Origin: Nannocystis sp.
GTDB taxonomy: Bacteria; Myxococcota_A; Polyangia; Nannocystales; Nannocystaceae
Length of the DNA: 64,000 nt
Assembly: GCF_016714285.1 (NCBI RefSeq)
Contig: NZ_JADJNN010000008.1
Location: forward strand, 124,001 to 188,000
Direction: 5' to 3'
Below are positions 15,262 through 22,918 of the stretch, in pieces. Numbering within the stretch: the stretch's first letter is position 1; the number at the start of each line of letters is the position of its first letter. The notes beneath the pieces were generated by a model. The model saw only the letters and a list, made by a program, of their open reading frames with translations, had not been told where the DNA came from and made no database searches. The position numbers and the translations under genes are program-made.

Positions 15262-17508
15262 TCAGGTCTCGTGGCGGGCCGGGGCGTCGAGCTCGACGCG
15301 GAGGGTGGTCCACAGGCTGGTGCCGGGGAGCGGGTAGAAGAAGAAGTCGGAGACGGGGACGGTGATCGCGGGGGCGCCGGCGATCGGCGGGCGCCAGGTG
15401 GTGGTGCGGAGGTTGAAGAGGTTGCGCACCTCGGCGGCGAGGTGGACGCGGCGGGCGAGGTGCAGCTCGACGGCGAGGCCGTGGAGGGCGCGGCTCGGGA
15501 CCTCGTAGCGGCCGCTCGGGTCGAGGAAGGTGCGGGCCGCGTAGTCGAAGCTGTAGACCAGGCGCGGCTCGAGATCGGTGCGCCTGGCCTTGAAGACATG
15601 TCCGAAAGAACCTTGCGCGAACAGCTCGTGGCGCGGGCGACCGGGCAGGGGCTGGCCGCGCTGGGAGGGGTCGTCGCCGAGGTTGACGGGGGCGAGCAGG
15701 GTGTAGTTGGCGGACAGGCGGATGTCGCCGCGGAGCAGGCGGAGCGCGGCGCTGGTCTCGAAGCCGGAGACGCGGGCGCGGGCGACGTTCACGGGGCGCA
15801 GGCTGGGACCGGCCTGCTGCCACTGGATCAGGCGGTCGCTCCACGTGACGAAGCCAGCGGCGTGGGCGTAGAGGGATGTGCGGGCGCGGGTGAGGTCGAG
15901 GATGAAGCCGCCGTCGAGGCTGCTGCCGCGCTCGGGTCGCAGGCCCTCGTTGCCGACGATGTAGCCGCGGTCGCCGAACAGCTCGAGCAGGCTCGGGGGA
16001 CGGAAGTAGCGGCCGCCGGCGAGGCGGAGGGAGAGGCCGTGGACGAGGCCGAGGCGGGCGGCGAGGCGCGGGCTGGCGCCGAGCTCGAGGTGGTCGGCGC
16101 CCTGGTCGTTCTGCTCGCCGCTGCCGGCGGGGACGGCGAAGCGGCTGCGGAGGACGTCGAGGCGGACGATCGGCTGGAGGTGGAGACGATCGCCGGCGAG
16201 GTGTTGATCGAGCTGGAGGCCGAGGCCGAGGTTGACGCGCTGGCGGTTGCTGTCGCCCTGGGGCGGCGTGAGCAGGCGCTGGTCGACGCGGCTCCACTCC
16301 TGGCGGGCGTCGGCCATGGCGAGCAGCTGGGCGCCGCGCCACAGATCGAGGGTGAGGCGCGGCGAGAGGTAGAGGTCGAGGTTCCGGGTGCGCTGGTCGT
16401 CGACCCCGAGGCCGACCTCGCCGAGCGGGTCGCGGTAGCGGGTGCGCTCGACGGCGAAGCCGGCGACCAGGTCGACGTGGCCGGGGCGACCGCCGTCGTC
16501 GCCGAGCTCGCGGCGCACCCGGGCGACGCTGCGGGCGACCAGAGTGTCCAGCCTGGTGGCACGCGCCTGCTGGCCGGTGGCGAGGCCGGGGATGCCCTGG
16601 TGCTTGTTGAGCAGCAGCTCCTGGACGCTGTAGCGCCACGCGCCGGCGCGGCCGTGAACGGCGAGCTGGGCGAGCAGGCGGTCGTAGTCGTTGTTCTGGC
16701 GCCGCTCGTTGTGGTCGTCGCGGGGGTCTTGCAGGGTCTCGCCGAGGTTGTGGAAGTTGAAGTCCCCGGTGGCGCCGGCGTGGCCGATGCGGAGGTCGAG
16801 GCAGGGGCCGCGGCGGCGCGGGGCGAGCGGGAGGGAGGTGCTGGCGCGGGCCTCGCTAGCGCCGAAGGAGCCGAGGCCGAGGACGGCGCCGAAGCGGCGG
16901 CGGGTCGGGTCGCAGCGCAGGTCGCTGCCGAGATCGAGGGCGCCGCCGATCGCCGCGCCGCCGTACGCGACCGGGACCAGGCCGCGGTGGATCGTGACGC
17001 GGCCGAGGCTGTCGAGCGGGAGGTCGCCGAGGTTGACGACCCCGCCGCTGCCGCCGACCGGGACGCCGTCGAGGAAGACCGACACCTGCTGGGCTGAGGA
17101 GCCGCGCAGCGAGAGGGCGGAGAACTGGCCGAGGCCGCCGAGTGAGCGCACGGTGGCGCCGGCGCTGCGACCGAGCAGCTCGGGCAGGCCGTCGGCCGGG
17201 CGGGCGCCGGTGGGGTTGGCGAGCTCGATGCTGGTGGCGAAGCCGGGGCTGGCGGCGTCCTGCCGGCGCTGGGCGTCGAGGCCGTCGCCGCGGCCGTGGG
17301 CGACGACGGTGCGGTAGGGCGGGCTGGTCTTTGGGACAGGCTGGGTTGGGCTGGTCTTTGGGACAGCGGGGCTGGTCTTTGGGACAGCGGGGCTGGTCTT
17401 TGGGACAGGTGGCGCGAGGGCGCGGAGCTCGCGGGTGGTCAGCAGGGCGGCCGCGCAGGCGCACGCAGGCGCGAGGCGCACGCAGGCGACACGTATCGCG
17501 AGCCGCAC
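15262..17508 (-). CDS. btuB: TonB-dependent outer membrane receptor, BtuB-like
   Basis: 748 residues. After a signal peptide comes a low-complexity stretch with VPKTSP repeats, then a plug domain: PELLGRSAGATVRSLGGLGQFSALSLRGSS region, VSVFLDGVPVGG, VTIHRGLVPVAYGGAAIGGALDL. A long 22-strand barrel follows, ending in a short aromatic-containing tail typical of these receptors. TVVAHGR just after the repeat could serve as the TonB box. The cobalamin riboswitch upstream (17650-17838) makes vitamin B12 the most likely substrate; it is otherwise indistinguishable by eye from other TonB receptors. It heads an operon with two propeller lipoproteins, btuF and btuC. Expression is expected to fall when adenosylcobalamin is abundant. 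Confidence 0.88.
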   Translation of the reverse strand: MRLAIRVACVRLAPACACAAALLTTRELRALAPPVPKTSPAVPKTSPAVPKTSPTQPVPKTSPPYRTVVAHGRGDGLDAQRRQDAASPGFATSIELANPTGARPADGLPELLGRSAGATVRSLGGLGQFSALSLRGSSAQQVSVFLDGVPVGGSGGVVNLGDLPLDSLGRVTIHRGLVPVAYGGAAIGGALDLGSDLRCDPTRRRFGAVLGLGSFGASEARASTSLPLAPRRRGPCLDLRIGHAGATGDFNFHNLGETLQDPRDDHNERRQNNDYDRLLAQLAVHGRAGAWRYSVQELLLNKHQGIPGLATGQQARATRLDTLVARSVARVRRELGDDGGRPGHVDLVAGFAVERTRYRDPLGEVGLGVDDQRTRNLDLYLSPRLTLDLWRGAQLLAMADARQEWSRVDQRLLTPPQGDSNRQRVNLGLGLQLDQHLAGDRLHLQPIVRLDVLRSRFAVPAGSGEQNDQGADHLELGASPRLAARLGLVHGLSLRLAGGRYFRPPSLLELFGDRGYIVGNEGLRPERGSSLDGGFILDLTRARTSLYAHAAGFVTWSDRLIQWQQAGPSLRPVNVARARVSGFETSAALRLLRGDIRLSANYTLLAPVNLGDDPSQRGQPLPGRPRHELFAQGSFGHVFKARRTDLEPRLVYSFDYAARTFLDPSGRYEVPSRALHGLAVELHLARRVHLAAEVRNLFNLRTTTWRPPIAGAPAITVPVSDFFFYPLPGTSLWTTLRVELDAPARHET
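17322..17408. repeat. four in-frame element copies inside btuB
   Basis: ggctggtctttgggacag occurs four times (17322-17339, 17349-17366, 17370-17387, 17391-17408). Spacings are 27, 21 and 21 bp, all multiples of three, so the receptor reading frame is kept. They encode VPKTSP units between the signal peptide and the plug. Confidence 0.95.
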
Positions 17509-18066
17509 GTAGGCGACGCGAATGAAGCTGCGGCGCCCGTGGGCGCGCGAGGGCGTGGGGATCTTGGGGACGATGGCGAGTGAACTCCCGTCTCACCGAG
17601 GTCGTCCGCGCCGGTGGGCGCAGGGACCTGCCGCCTTGTCAGGGCGGGGGAGCGCAGGGCAGGTCTCCTGGCTAAAGGGTCATCCTCGATCGACGCCTTC
17701 CCACGGTCCTGCGGGTGCAGGAGCTCGCAGTGGCTGCGTGTCGATCTCGTCGCCTCTCACAGTGGCGGGAGCCGCGTCGGTGTTGCACCGACTTCCCTCT
17801 TTCGCGTCCTGGGCCCTGGGCCCGGGACGACCGTGCGCTCGAGTCTGTTTGTCAGGGAACGGCGCACTTGTCGCTCGCAAGCGCGCGCTTGTCAACGACG
17901 CACGCGCGGACTTGCTGGGATTCTCACGCGCGCATGCGTACGGGGACGGAGAAACGTGCTGGCTGGCCCGTGGGAGCCGACATTAGTGGCATTTCGAGTG
18001 AGGATCGGACCCGGGTCGGACCTGTGGCGGGTTGCAATACCCACAAAACAAAAATAAGGTCAGTAG
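17509..18066. other. divergent intergenic region with riboswitch
   Basis: 558 bases between two divergent genes. 17650-17838 is a cobalamin riboswitch for the leftward operon. 17840-18050 holds nothing I can assign beyond the expected promoters; the last bases before the rightward start include an aaggt Shine-Dalgarno-like sequence. Confidence 0.7.
17650..17838 (-). promoter_or_regulatory. cobalamin riboswitch
   Basis: On the minus strand the conserved core is clear: GGGAAGTCGGTGCAACACCG, then GCGGCTCCCGCCACTGTGAG (17758-17799), and the closing element AGCCAGGAGACCTGCC (17653-17673). The closing GACC can pair with GGTC near 17830 to form P1. This is the standard AdoCbl aptamer order. It sits about 140 bp before the btuB-like start and should repress the whole uptake operon when B12 is plentiful. 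The expression platform was not resolved. Confidence 0.93.
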
Positions 18067-19680
18067 ATGAGAAACGCGCTCTCTGCTTCCTGTATTTTCA
18101 TCACCGCGTTCGCCACCGGGTGTGGCGACGACAAGGCCGGGGACGAGGCGGGCGGCACGACGGAGGCCGCGAGCACGAGCGGCGGTGAGGACCCGACGAC
18201 CGGCGAGCCCTTCGTGCCGTTTCCGGCGCGCGGCGGGATCGTGATCACGGCGGTCGAGGCCAACCCGGGGGTGGCGGTGCCGATCGGGAAGGAGGGCGCG
18301 CCGGTCGGCGGCAAGGACCGCACCTCGTATATCCCGAAGGGCCGCGACACGCTGATCCGGGCCTTCGTCGACGTGCCCGACGATTGGACCCCGCGGCCGA
18401 TCGAGGCGCGCCTGATGCTGAGCGGCGGAGGCGTGGACCAGACGCTGCAACAGACAGTGACGATCAGCGAGGACTCGTTCGTGGGCGACCTGACCTCGAC
18501 CTTTTACTTCGGCGTGCACGCGGACGTGATCGTGCCGGGGCTCAAGTACCAGATCGAGCTGTGGGAGGCGGCGCCGGGCCAGGAGGGGCTGCCCGAGGCG
18601 CCGACGCCGGTGGCGCTCAAGGACGGGCCGGGCCCGGTCGGGGTGGAGTCGGCCTTCACCGAGATGCGCGTGGTGTTGGTCCCGATCGACTACAGCTACG
18701 AGAGCTGCAACCAGAAGGTCGATGGCGAGGCGCAGCGCAAGGCCTTCGAGGACGCGCTGTTCCAGCAGAACGGCATCGCGTCGCTCGAGCTCGAGGTGCA
18801 CGCGCCGTACAAGGTCGACTACGACATGGTCAGCTTCGGCGGCCTGAGCCAGCTGGTCAACGAGATGAGTCAGCTGCGCACGGTCGAGGCGGCCGACGAC
18901 AACGTCTACTACTACGCGCTGTTCGACAGCTGCCACGGCTGCATCGGCGACGGCGGGATCCAGGGCGGGTGCACGGTCGGGCTCGCGGCCGACATCACCG
19001 GGCCCGATCCGGGCGACGCCCACTGGCGCGCCGCGGCCGGGCAGCTCATCGGGAACGCGGCCGAGACCTTCGTCCACGAGATCGGACACACGCAGGGGCG
19101 GCAGCACGTGTACTGCGCCGGCGCTGGCGTGCAGGCGCAGGGCACGGATCCGACTTATCCCCACGAGGACGGGCGCATCGGCGTGTGGGGCTTTGGCGTC
19201 CGCGACTACAAGCTGCGCCATCCGACGGCCAACTCGGACTACATGAGCTACTGCGGGCAGGTCTGGGTCTCGGACTGGCAGTGGAACGCGACATACAACC
19301 GCATCGTGACGCTGAGCCAGTGGGAGAAGTCGGGCGCGGGGCAACCGGCGGGCGCCGGTGGCGGCGTGCTCATCGCCGCGGTCGACCCCGACGGCAAGCA
19401 GATGTGGTGGACCGGCCCCGGCGGGCTGAGCTCGTCGCGCGAGGCGAGCGCGACGCACTCGGTGATCTTCGAGTTCACGGACGGCGAGGTCGAGGCGCAG
19501 GCGCAGGTCAGCGTGCGCCCGCACTACGCGACCCGGAACATCGTCGCCGCGTTGCCGGCGGGCTTCGACGAGCGCGAGCTCGTGAGCGTGAAGCTGCGCG
19601 ACGAGCAGGGTGAGCGCCGCGTGGAGGCGGCGGCGATCCGTCGCCTCCACCACCCGGATCGCCTGCGAGACGCGCGCTAG
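18067..19680 (+). CDS. metzincin-type zinc metalloprotease lipoprotein
   Basis: 537 residues. A signal with lipobox (FATGC) is followed by an acidic/Thr-rich linker. The catalytic site is HEIGHTQGRQH starting at residue 337, an exact HExxHxxGxxH metzincin motif. A Met-turn candidate (DYMSYCG) lies about 55 residues on. The N-terminal half is a beta-rich region of unknown family and the C-terminal 130 residues look like an accessory beta domain. It should be tethered to the cell surface or outer membrane and cleave proteins outside the cell, plausible for a predatory myxobacterium. The gene stands alone, divergent from the B12 operon. The subfamily is unassigned. Confidence 0.82.
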   Translation: MRNALSASCIFITAFATGCGDDKAGDEAGGTTEAASTSGGEDPTTGEPFVPFPARGGIVITAVEANPGVAVPIGKEGAPVGGKDRTSYIPKGRDTLIRAFVDVPDDWTPRPIEARLMLSGGGVDQTLQQTVTISEDSFVGDLTSTFYFGVHADVIVPGLKYQIELWEAAPGQEGLPEAPTPVALKDGPGPVGVESAFTEMRVVLVPIDYSYESCNQKVDGEAQRKAFEDALFQQNGIASLELEVHAPYKVDYDMVSFGGLSQLVNEMSQLRTVEAADDNVYYYALFDSCHGCIGDGGIQGGCTVGLAADITGPDPGDAHWRAAAGQLIGNAAETFVHEIGHTQGRQHVYCAGAGVQAQGTDPTYPHEDGRIGVWGFGVRDYKLRHPTANSDYMSYCGQVWVSDWQWNATYNRIVTLSQWEKSGAGQPAGAGGGVLIAAVDPDGKQMWWTGPGGLSSSREASATHSVIFEFTDGEVEAQAQVSVRPHYATRNIVAALPAGFDERELVSVKLRDEQGERRVEAAAIRRLHHPDRLRDAR

Positions 19681-19731
19681 GCGGCGATGTCCGCGAAGTC
19701 GCGGGATCTCCCCGGGGGCGGTCGCGGCTGC

Positions 19732-19755
19732 CCCGATCGGGCCCTGATCGGGCCC
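19732..19755. other. palindrome-rich stem-loop after metalloprotease gene
   Basis: cccgatcggg is self-complementary (19732-19741), overlapping two gggccc blocks at 19739-19744 and 19750-19755 that can pair over a 5-nt loop. No T-run follows, so an intrinsic terminator is doubtful. Confidence 0.35.
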
Positions 19756-19821
19756 GTGTCGCCGTGCTAGGCAGCGCAGGCGACTTGGGATAGCCTCTAG
19801 GCCGGAGCTGGAGAAAGCCAG

Positions 19822-20253
19822 ATGCTCGACTTCCCGATCGCAGAGCTCATCACCCCCGAGGAGCAGGTGGCCGTCGCCCGTGCCGTGGCGATCATGGCCT
19901 CGCGCGACAACCAGGTCTCGGACAGCGAGAAGCACTTCGTCGAGGAGCTGATGGGCCAGATGATGCTGCTCCCCGAGGAGCGCGATCTGGTGCGTCGGGA
20001 GTTCTCTACGCCGAACGACTTGATGCAGGTCGCTCGCGCCGTGCAGCACCGCGAGGCTCGCCTCTTCCTCTTTTACCAGGCGGTCTGCGCGGCGCTCGCC
20101 GACAACAAGCTTGTCGATGGCGAGATGGACGCGTTGCTGTCGCTCGCGGACGCCTTCAACTTCCAGACCGAGCACGCCAAGGGCTTCATCCGCTGGGTCC
20201 GCGACAGCCTCGAGCTGCGTGACCGCGGGCAACAGCTGCTCGTCGAGATGTGA
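19822..20253 (+). CDS. TerB-like helical protein
   Basis: 143 residues, all helical. It matches the TerB-like pattern: an N-terminal helix pair with MASRDNQVSDSEKHFVEEL (acidic residues after a short loop) and a second repeat CAALADNKLVDGEMDALLSL with the same D-x-x-x-x-x-x-E arrangement. TerB-like domains often bind divalent metal at these acidic loops and occur in stress or membrane-associated systems; most have no known role. No ter operon is nearby, so tellurite resistance is not implied. The ATG at 19822 gives the expected N-terminus after a ggag-type ribosome site. Confidence 0.75.
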   Translation: MLDFPIAELITPEEQVAVARAVAIMASRDNQVSDSEKHFVEELMGQMMLLPEERDLVRREFSTPNDLMQVARAVQHREARLFLFYQAVCAALADNKLVDGEMDALLSLADAFNFQTEHAKGFIRWVRDSLELRDRGQQLLVEM

Positions 20254-20418
20254 GCCGCGGGGATCGCTTCCTTGAGCGTTGCGAGGGGCTCGCGGCGCTG
20301 GGTTGTGCTCGCGTCGGCTCGGGCGATGGTGCGAGGCGCCGGGATCGGCCCGCAGGGCGGCGAGCGAGGTTTCCAGGGACTTGCGTTGGCGCGCGCAGGC
20401 CCGCATACTCCGCCGCCC

Positions 20419-20979
20419 ATGGCTCGCGTCACCGTCGAAGACTGCCTCGAGAGAATCCCCAATCGCTTCGCGCTCACCATCCTCGCGGCCCGGCGCGCGC
20501 GGGCCCTGCTCGAGAATCGCGGCACGCCGCTGATCGACTGCGAGAACAAGGGGGCCGTCACCGCGCTGCGGGAGATCGGGGCCGGGTCGGTGCGCTACAA
20601 CGAGGATGTCGCCGAGGTGATGACCGAGTTCATCGAGGAGCAGCGGCAGAAGCTCAAGCTCACCAGCAGCGACAACACCTTCCTCGAGGCCGCCGCCTTC
20701 AGCGTGATCGAGGGCGAGGAGGCCGATGAGGAGGGCGACGTGATCCCCGAGCTCTCGGCCGACTTCGAGAAGGTGGGCCTGGCCCCCGTCGAGACGACCG
20801 ACAGCGACGAGCCGGTCGACGTCGAGGACGCCGACACCGAGGAGGAGGCCCCGGCCGACGACGAGGAGGCCGACCTGGTCGCCGCCGCCGACATCGACGA
20901 CGAGGCCGCTGGTCTCGAGGATCTCGACGCTGGCCTCGAGGACGAGGTCGAGCCCGTAGAGGCCGAGGACGAGGAATAG
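20419..20979 (+). CDS. rpoZ: RNA polymerase omega subunit with long acidic tail
   Basis: 186 residues from the ATG at 20419. Residues 1-75 are a standard omega subunit: MARVTVEDCLERIPNRF, LAARRARALLENR, NKGAVTALREI with a conserved basic patch. Omega helps assemble and hold the beta' subunit. The following 110 residues are an extension made mostly of Glu, Asp, Ala and Val, far beyond the usual 70-90 residue length, and probably disordered. A longer reading frame from 20272 lacks similarity and was not used. The stop overlaps the next start by one base (TAGTG). Confidence 0.93.
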   Translation: MARVTVEDCLERIPNRFALTILAARRARALLENRGTPLIDCENKGAVTALREIGAGSVRYNEDVAEVMTEFIEEQRQKLKLTSSDNTFLEAAAFSVIEGEEADEEGDVIPELSADFEKVGLAPVETTDSDEPVDVEDADTEEEAPADDEEADLVAAADIDDEAAGLEDLDAGLEDEVEPVEAEDEE

Positions 20980-21293
20980 TGGGCGCCAGGTCGCGCCGCC
21001 GCCTGGTCGGCGTGGCCGGCGGGCTGCTGTTGTGCGGGTGCGTCGACAAGGCGCCGCCGCCCCTGTGGCCCGCGCCGCCGCCCCCGGCGGTGGCCGAGTT
21101 GCTGGGTGATCCAGAGCAGCGGCCGTCGCCTCCTGGGGTCGCGGTGGTCGGGGCGTCTTCGCTGGCGGGGCCGCCGAGCAAGCTCGACCAGATGCCGGGC
21201 AGCAAGGCCAGTGTCCTCGAGCCCCCCAAGGCTCCGAGCGCGGGCCAGGGCGATCCGGCCACGTCGCCGCGACCGGTGCCGGGCCACCGCTAG
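20979..21293 (+). CDS. small Pro-rich lipoprotein
   Basis: 104 residues from a GTG overlapping the rpoZ stop. It has a basic N-terminus, a hydrophobic stretch and a lipobox (GLLLCGC). The mature part is rich in Pro, Ala and Ser with no domain. Translational coupling to rpoZ is suggested by the one-base overlap. Function unknown; it may be a short cell-envelope lipoprotein. Confidence 0.55.
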   Translation: MGARSRRRLVGVAGGLLLCGCVDKAPPPLWPAPPPPAVAELLGDPEQRPSPPGVAVVGASSLAGPPSKLDQMPGSKASVLEPPKAPSAGQGDPATSPRPVPGHR

Positions 21294-21346
21294 CCGTGGT
21301 TTTGCCGCCGCGGTCGGCCGCGCCTGTGCTAAGGCGGGGTCGCGCC

Positions 21347-22867
21347 ATGACTCCGCCGTTTCGAAAGATCCTGGTCGCCAATCGCGGTGAGATCGCCCTG
21401 CGGGTGTTTCGGACCTGCGCCGAGTACGGCATCCGCACCGTCGCCGTCTACAGCGACGCCGACCGCGACGCCCTGCACGCCCAGCAGGCTGACGAGGCGG
21501 TGCACATCGGGCCGGCGCCGTCGGCCGAGAGCTACCTGCGCGTCGACAAGATCCTCGCCGCGGCGCGGGCCACCGGCGCCGAGGCGATCCACCCGGGCTA
21601 CGGTTTCCTCAGCGAGCGGGCCCACTTCGTCGAGGCGTGCCGCCAGGCGGGTGTGGTCTTCATCGGCCCCGACGTGCGGGCCATGGAGGTGATGGGCGAC
21701 AAGATCGGCGCGCGCAAGGCCATGGCTGCGGCCGGCGTGCCGGTGGTGCCCGGGGTGAACGACCTCGATTCGATGGCCGCCGTCGAGGCCGCCGCGCGCT
21801 CGATCGGCTTCCCGGTGATGCTCAAGGCCTCGGCGGGCGGCGGCGGCAAGGGCATGCGCATCGTCCACGAGGCCAGCGAGCTGCGCCGCGCCTACGAGGG
21901 CGCCGCGCGCGAGGCGAAGGCCGCCTTCGGCGACGACCGCATGCTGATGGAGCGCGCCGTGCTCGCCGCGCGTCACGTGGAGATCCAGCTGATGGCCGAC
22001 CGCCACGGCGGCTGTGTCTACCTCAACGAGCGCGACTGCTCGGTGCAGCGCCGGCACCAGAAGGTCATCGAGGAGAGCCCGAGCCCGAGCCCGCAGATGA
22101 CCCCAGCGGTGCGCGCGGCGATGGGCGAGGTGGCGGTGCGCGCGGCCCGGGCGGTCGACTACTGCGGCGCTGGCACGGTCGAGTTCCTGTTCGAGGAGCA
22201 CCCCGAGGGCCCGCGCTTCTACTTCCTCGAGATGAACACTCGCCTGCAGGTCGAGCACCCGGTCACCGAGGCGACCTGCGGCCGTGACCTGGTGTGGGAT
22301 CAGATCCGCGTCGCCGCCGGGCAGCCGCTCGGCTACTCGCAGGCCGACGTGGAGCTGCGAGGCCACGCGATCGAGTGCCGCCTCTACGCCGAGGATCCCC
22401 ACCGATTTCTGCCGAGCCCGGGCGAGCTCCGGCGCCTGCGCTGGCCGGTGGGCGCCCACATCCGCATCGACAGCGCGGTCGCCGAGGGCAGCGTTGTGTC
22501 CAACTTCTACGACCCGATGATCGCCAAGCTGACGGTGTGGGGACCCGATCGCCCGAGCGCCCTCCGACGCATGCGTGAGGCGCTGCGCGAGACGGTCGCG
22601 CTGGGCATCGCCACCAACCTCGGGTTTCACCTGCGCGTGCTCGCCGAGCCCGACTTCCTCCGCGGCGACTTCTCGACCCGCTACATCGAGCAACATCCAG
22701 CGCTGACCGCCGAGCTGCCGATCGCCGAGGCCGAGAGCCAGGCGATCGCGGCGGCGGCGGCGGTGCACGCGGCGGCCGCGGTCGGCCGGGGTGGCGTCGC
22801 AGCGTCTGGCGCTGTTTCTGCGGCTACTTCGCCGTGGCGTCGCGCCGTTGGCTGGCGTCGGGCGTGA
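21347..22867 (+). CDS. accC: biotin carboxylase subunit of an acyl-CoA carboxylase
   Basis: 506 residues from the ATG at 21347. The sequence follows the family closely: KILVANRGEIALRVFRT, AIHPGYGFLSE, the glycine-rich ATP loop ASAGGGGKGMRIV, ERDCSVQRRHQKVIEE and FLEMNTRLQVEHPVTE for the catalytic region. It carboxylates biotin using ATP and bicarbonate for acetyl- or propionyl-CoA carboxylase. No biotin carrier or carboxyltransferase gene is next to it. The last 50 residues form an Ala-rich extension not typical of the family. The substrate specificity of the holoenzyme cannot be told from this subunit. Confidence 0.92.
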   Translation: MTPPFRKILVANRGEIALRVFRTCAEYGIRTVAVYSDADRDALHAQQADEAVHIGPAPSAESYLRVDKILAAARATGAEAIHPGYGFLSERAHFVEACRQAGVVFIGPDVRAMEVMGDKIGARKAMAAAGVPVVPGVNDLDSMAAVEAAARSIGFPVMLKASAGGGGKGMRIVHEASELRRAYEGAAREAKAAFGDDRMLMERAVLAARHVEIQLMADRHGGCVYLNERDCSVQRRHQKVIEESPSPSPQMTPAVRAAMGEVAVRAARAVDYCGAGTVEFLFEEHPEGPRFYFLEMNTRLQVEHPVTEATCGRDLVWDQIRVAAGQPLGYSQADVELRGHAIECRLYAEDPHRFLPSPGELRRLRWPVGAHIRIDSAVAEGSVVSNFYDPMIAKLTVWGPDRPSALRRMREALRETVALGIATNLGFHLRVLAEPDFLRGDFSTRYIEQHPALTAELPIAEAESQAIAAAAAVHAAAAVGRGGVAASGAVSAATSPWRRAVGWRRA

Positions 22868-22918
22868 GCCAGCCGCCGGTGACGCGAGGCCTGGCGGCGT
22901 GGATCGACGCGAGCGATC

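Noticed and set aside
13843..17097. Plus-strand frame of more than 1000 codons
   Set aside because: It is antisense to the btuB receptor and propeller genes, which have clear signals and motifs.
19681..19821. Intrinsic terminator after the metalloprotease gene
   Set aside because: Stem-loops are present but no T-run follows.
17983..21438. Minus-strand frame of more than 1100 codons
   Set aside because: It lies over rpoZ, the metzincin gene and the start of accC in reverse and shows no family motifs.
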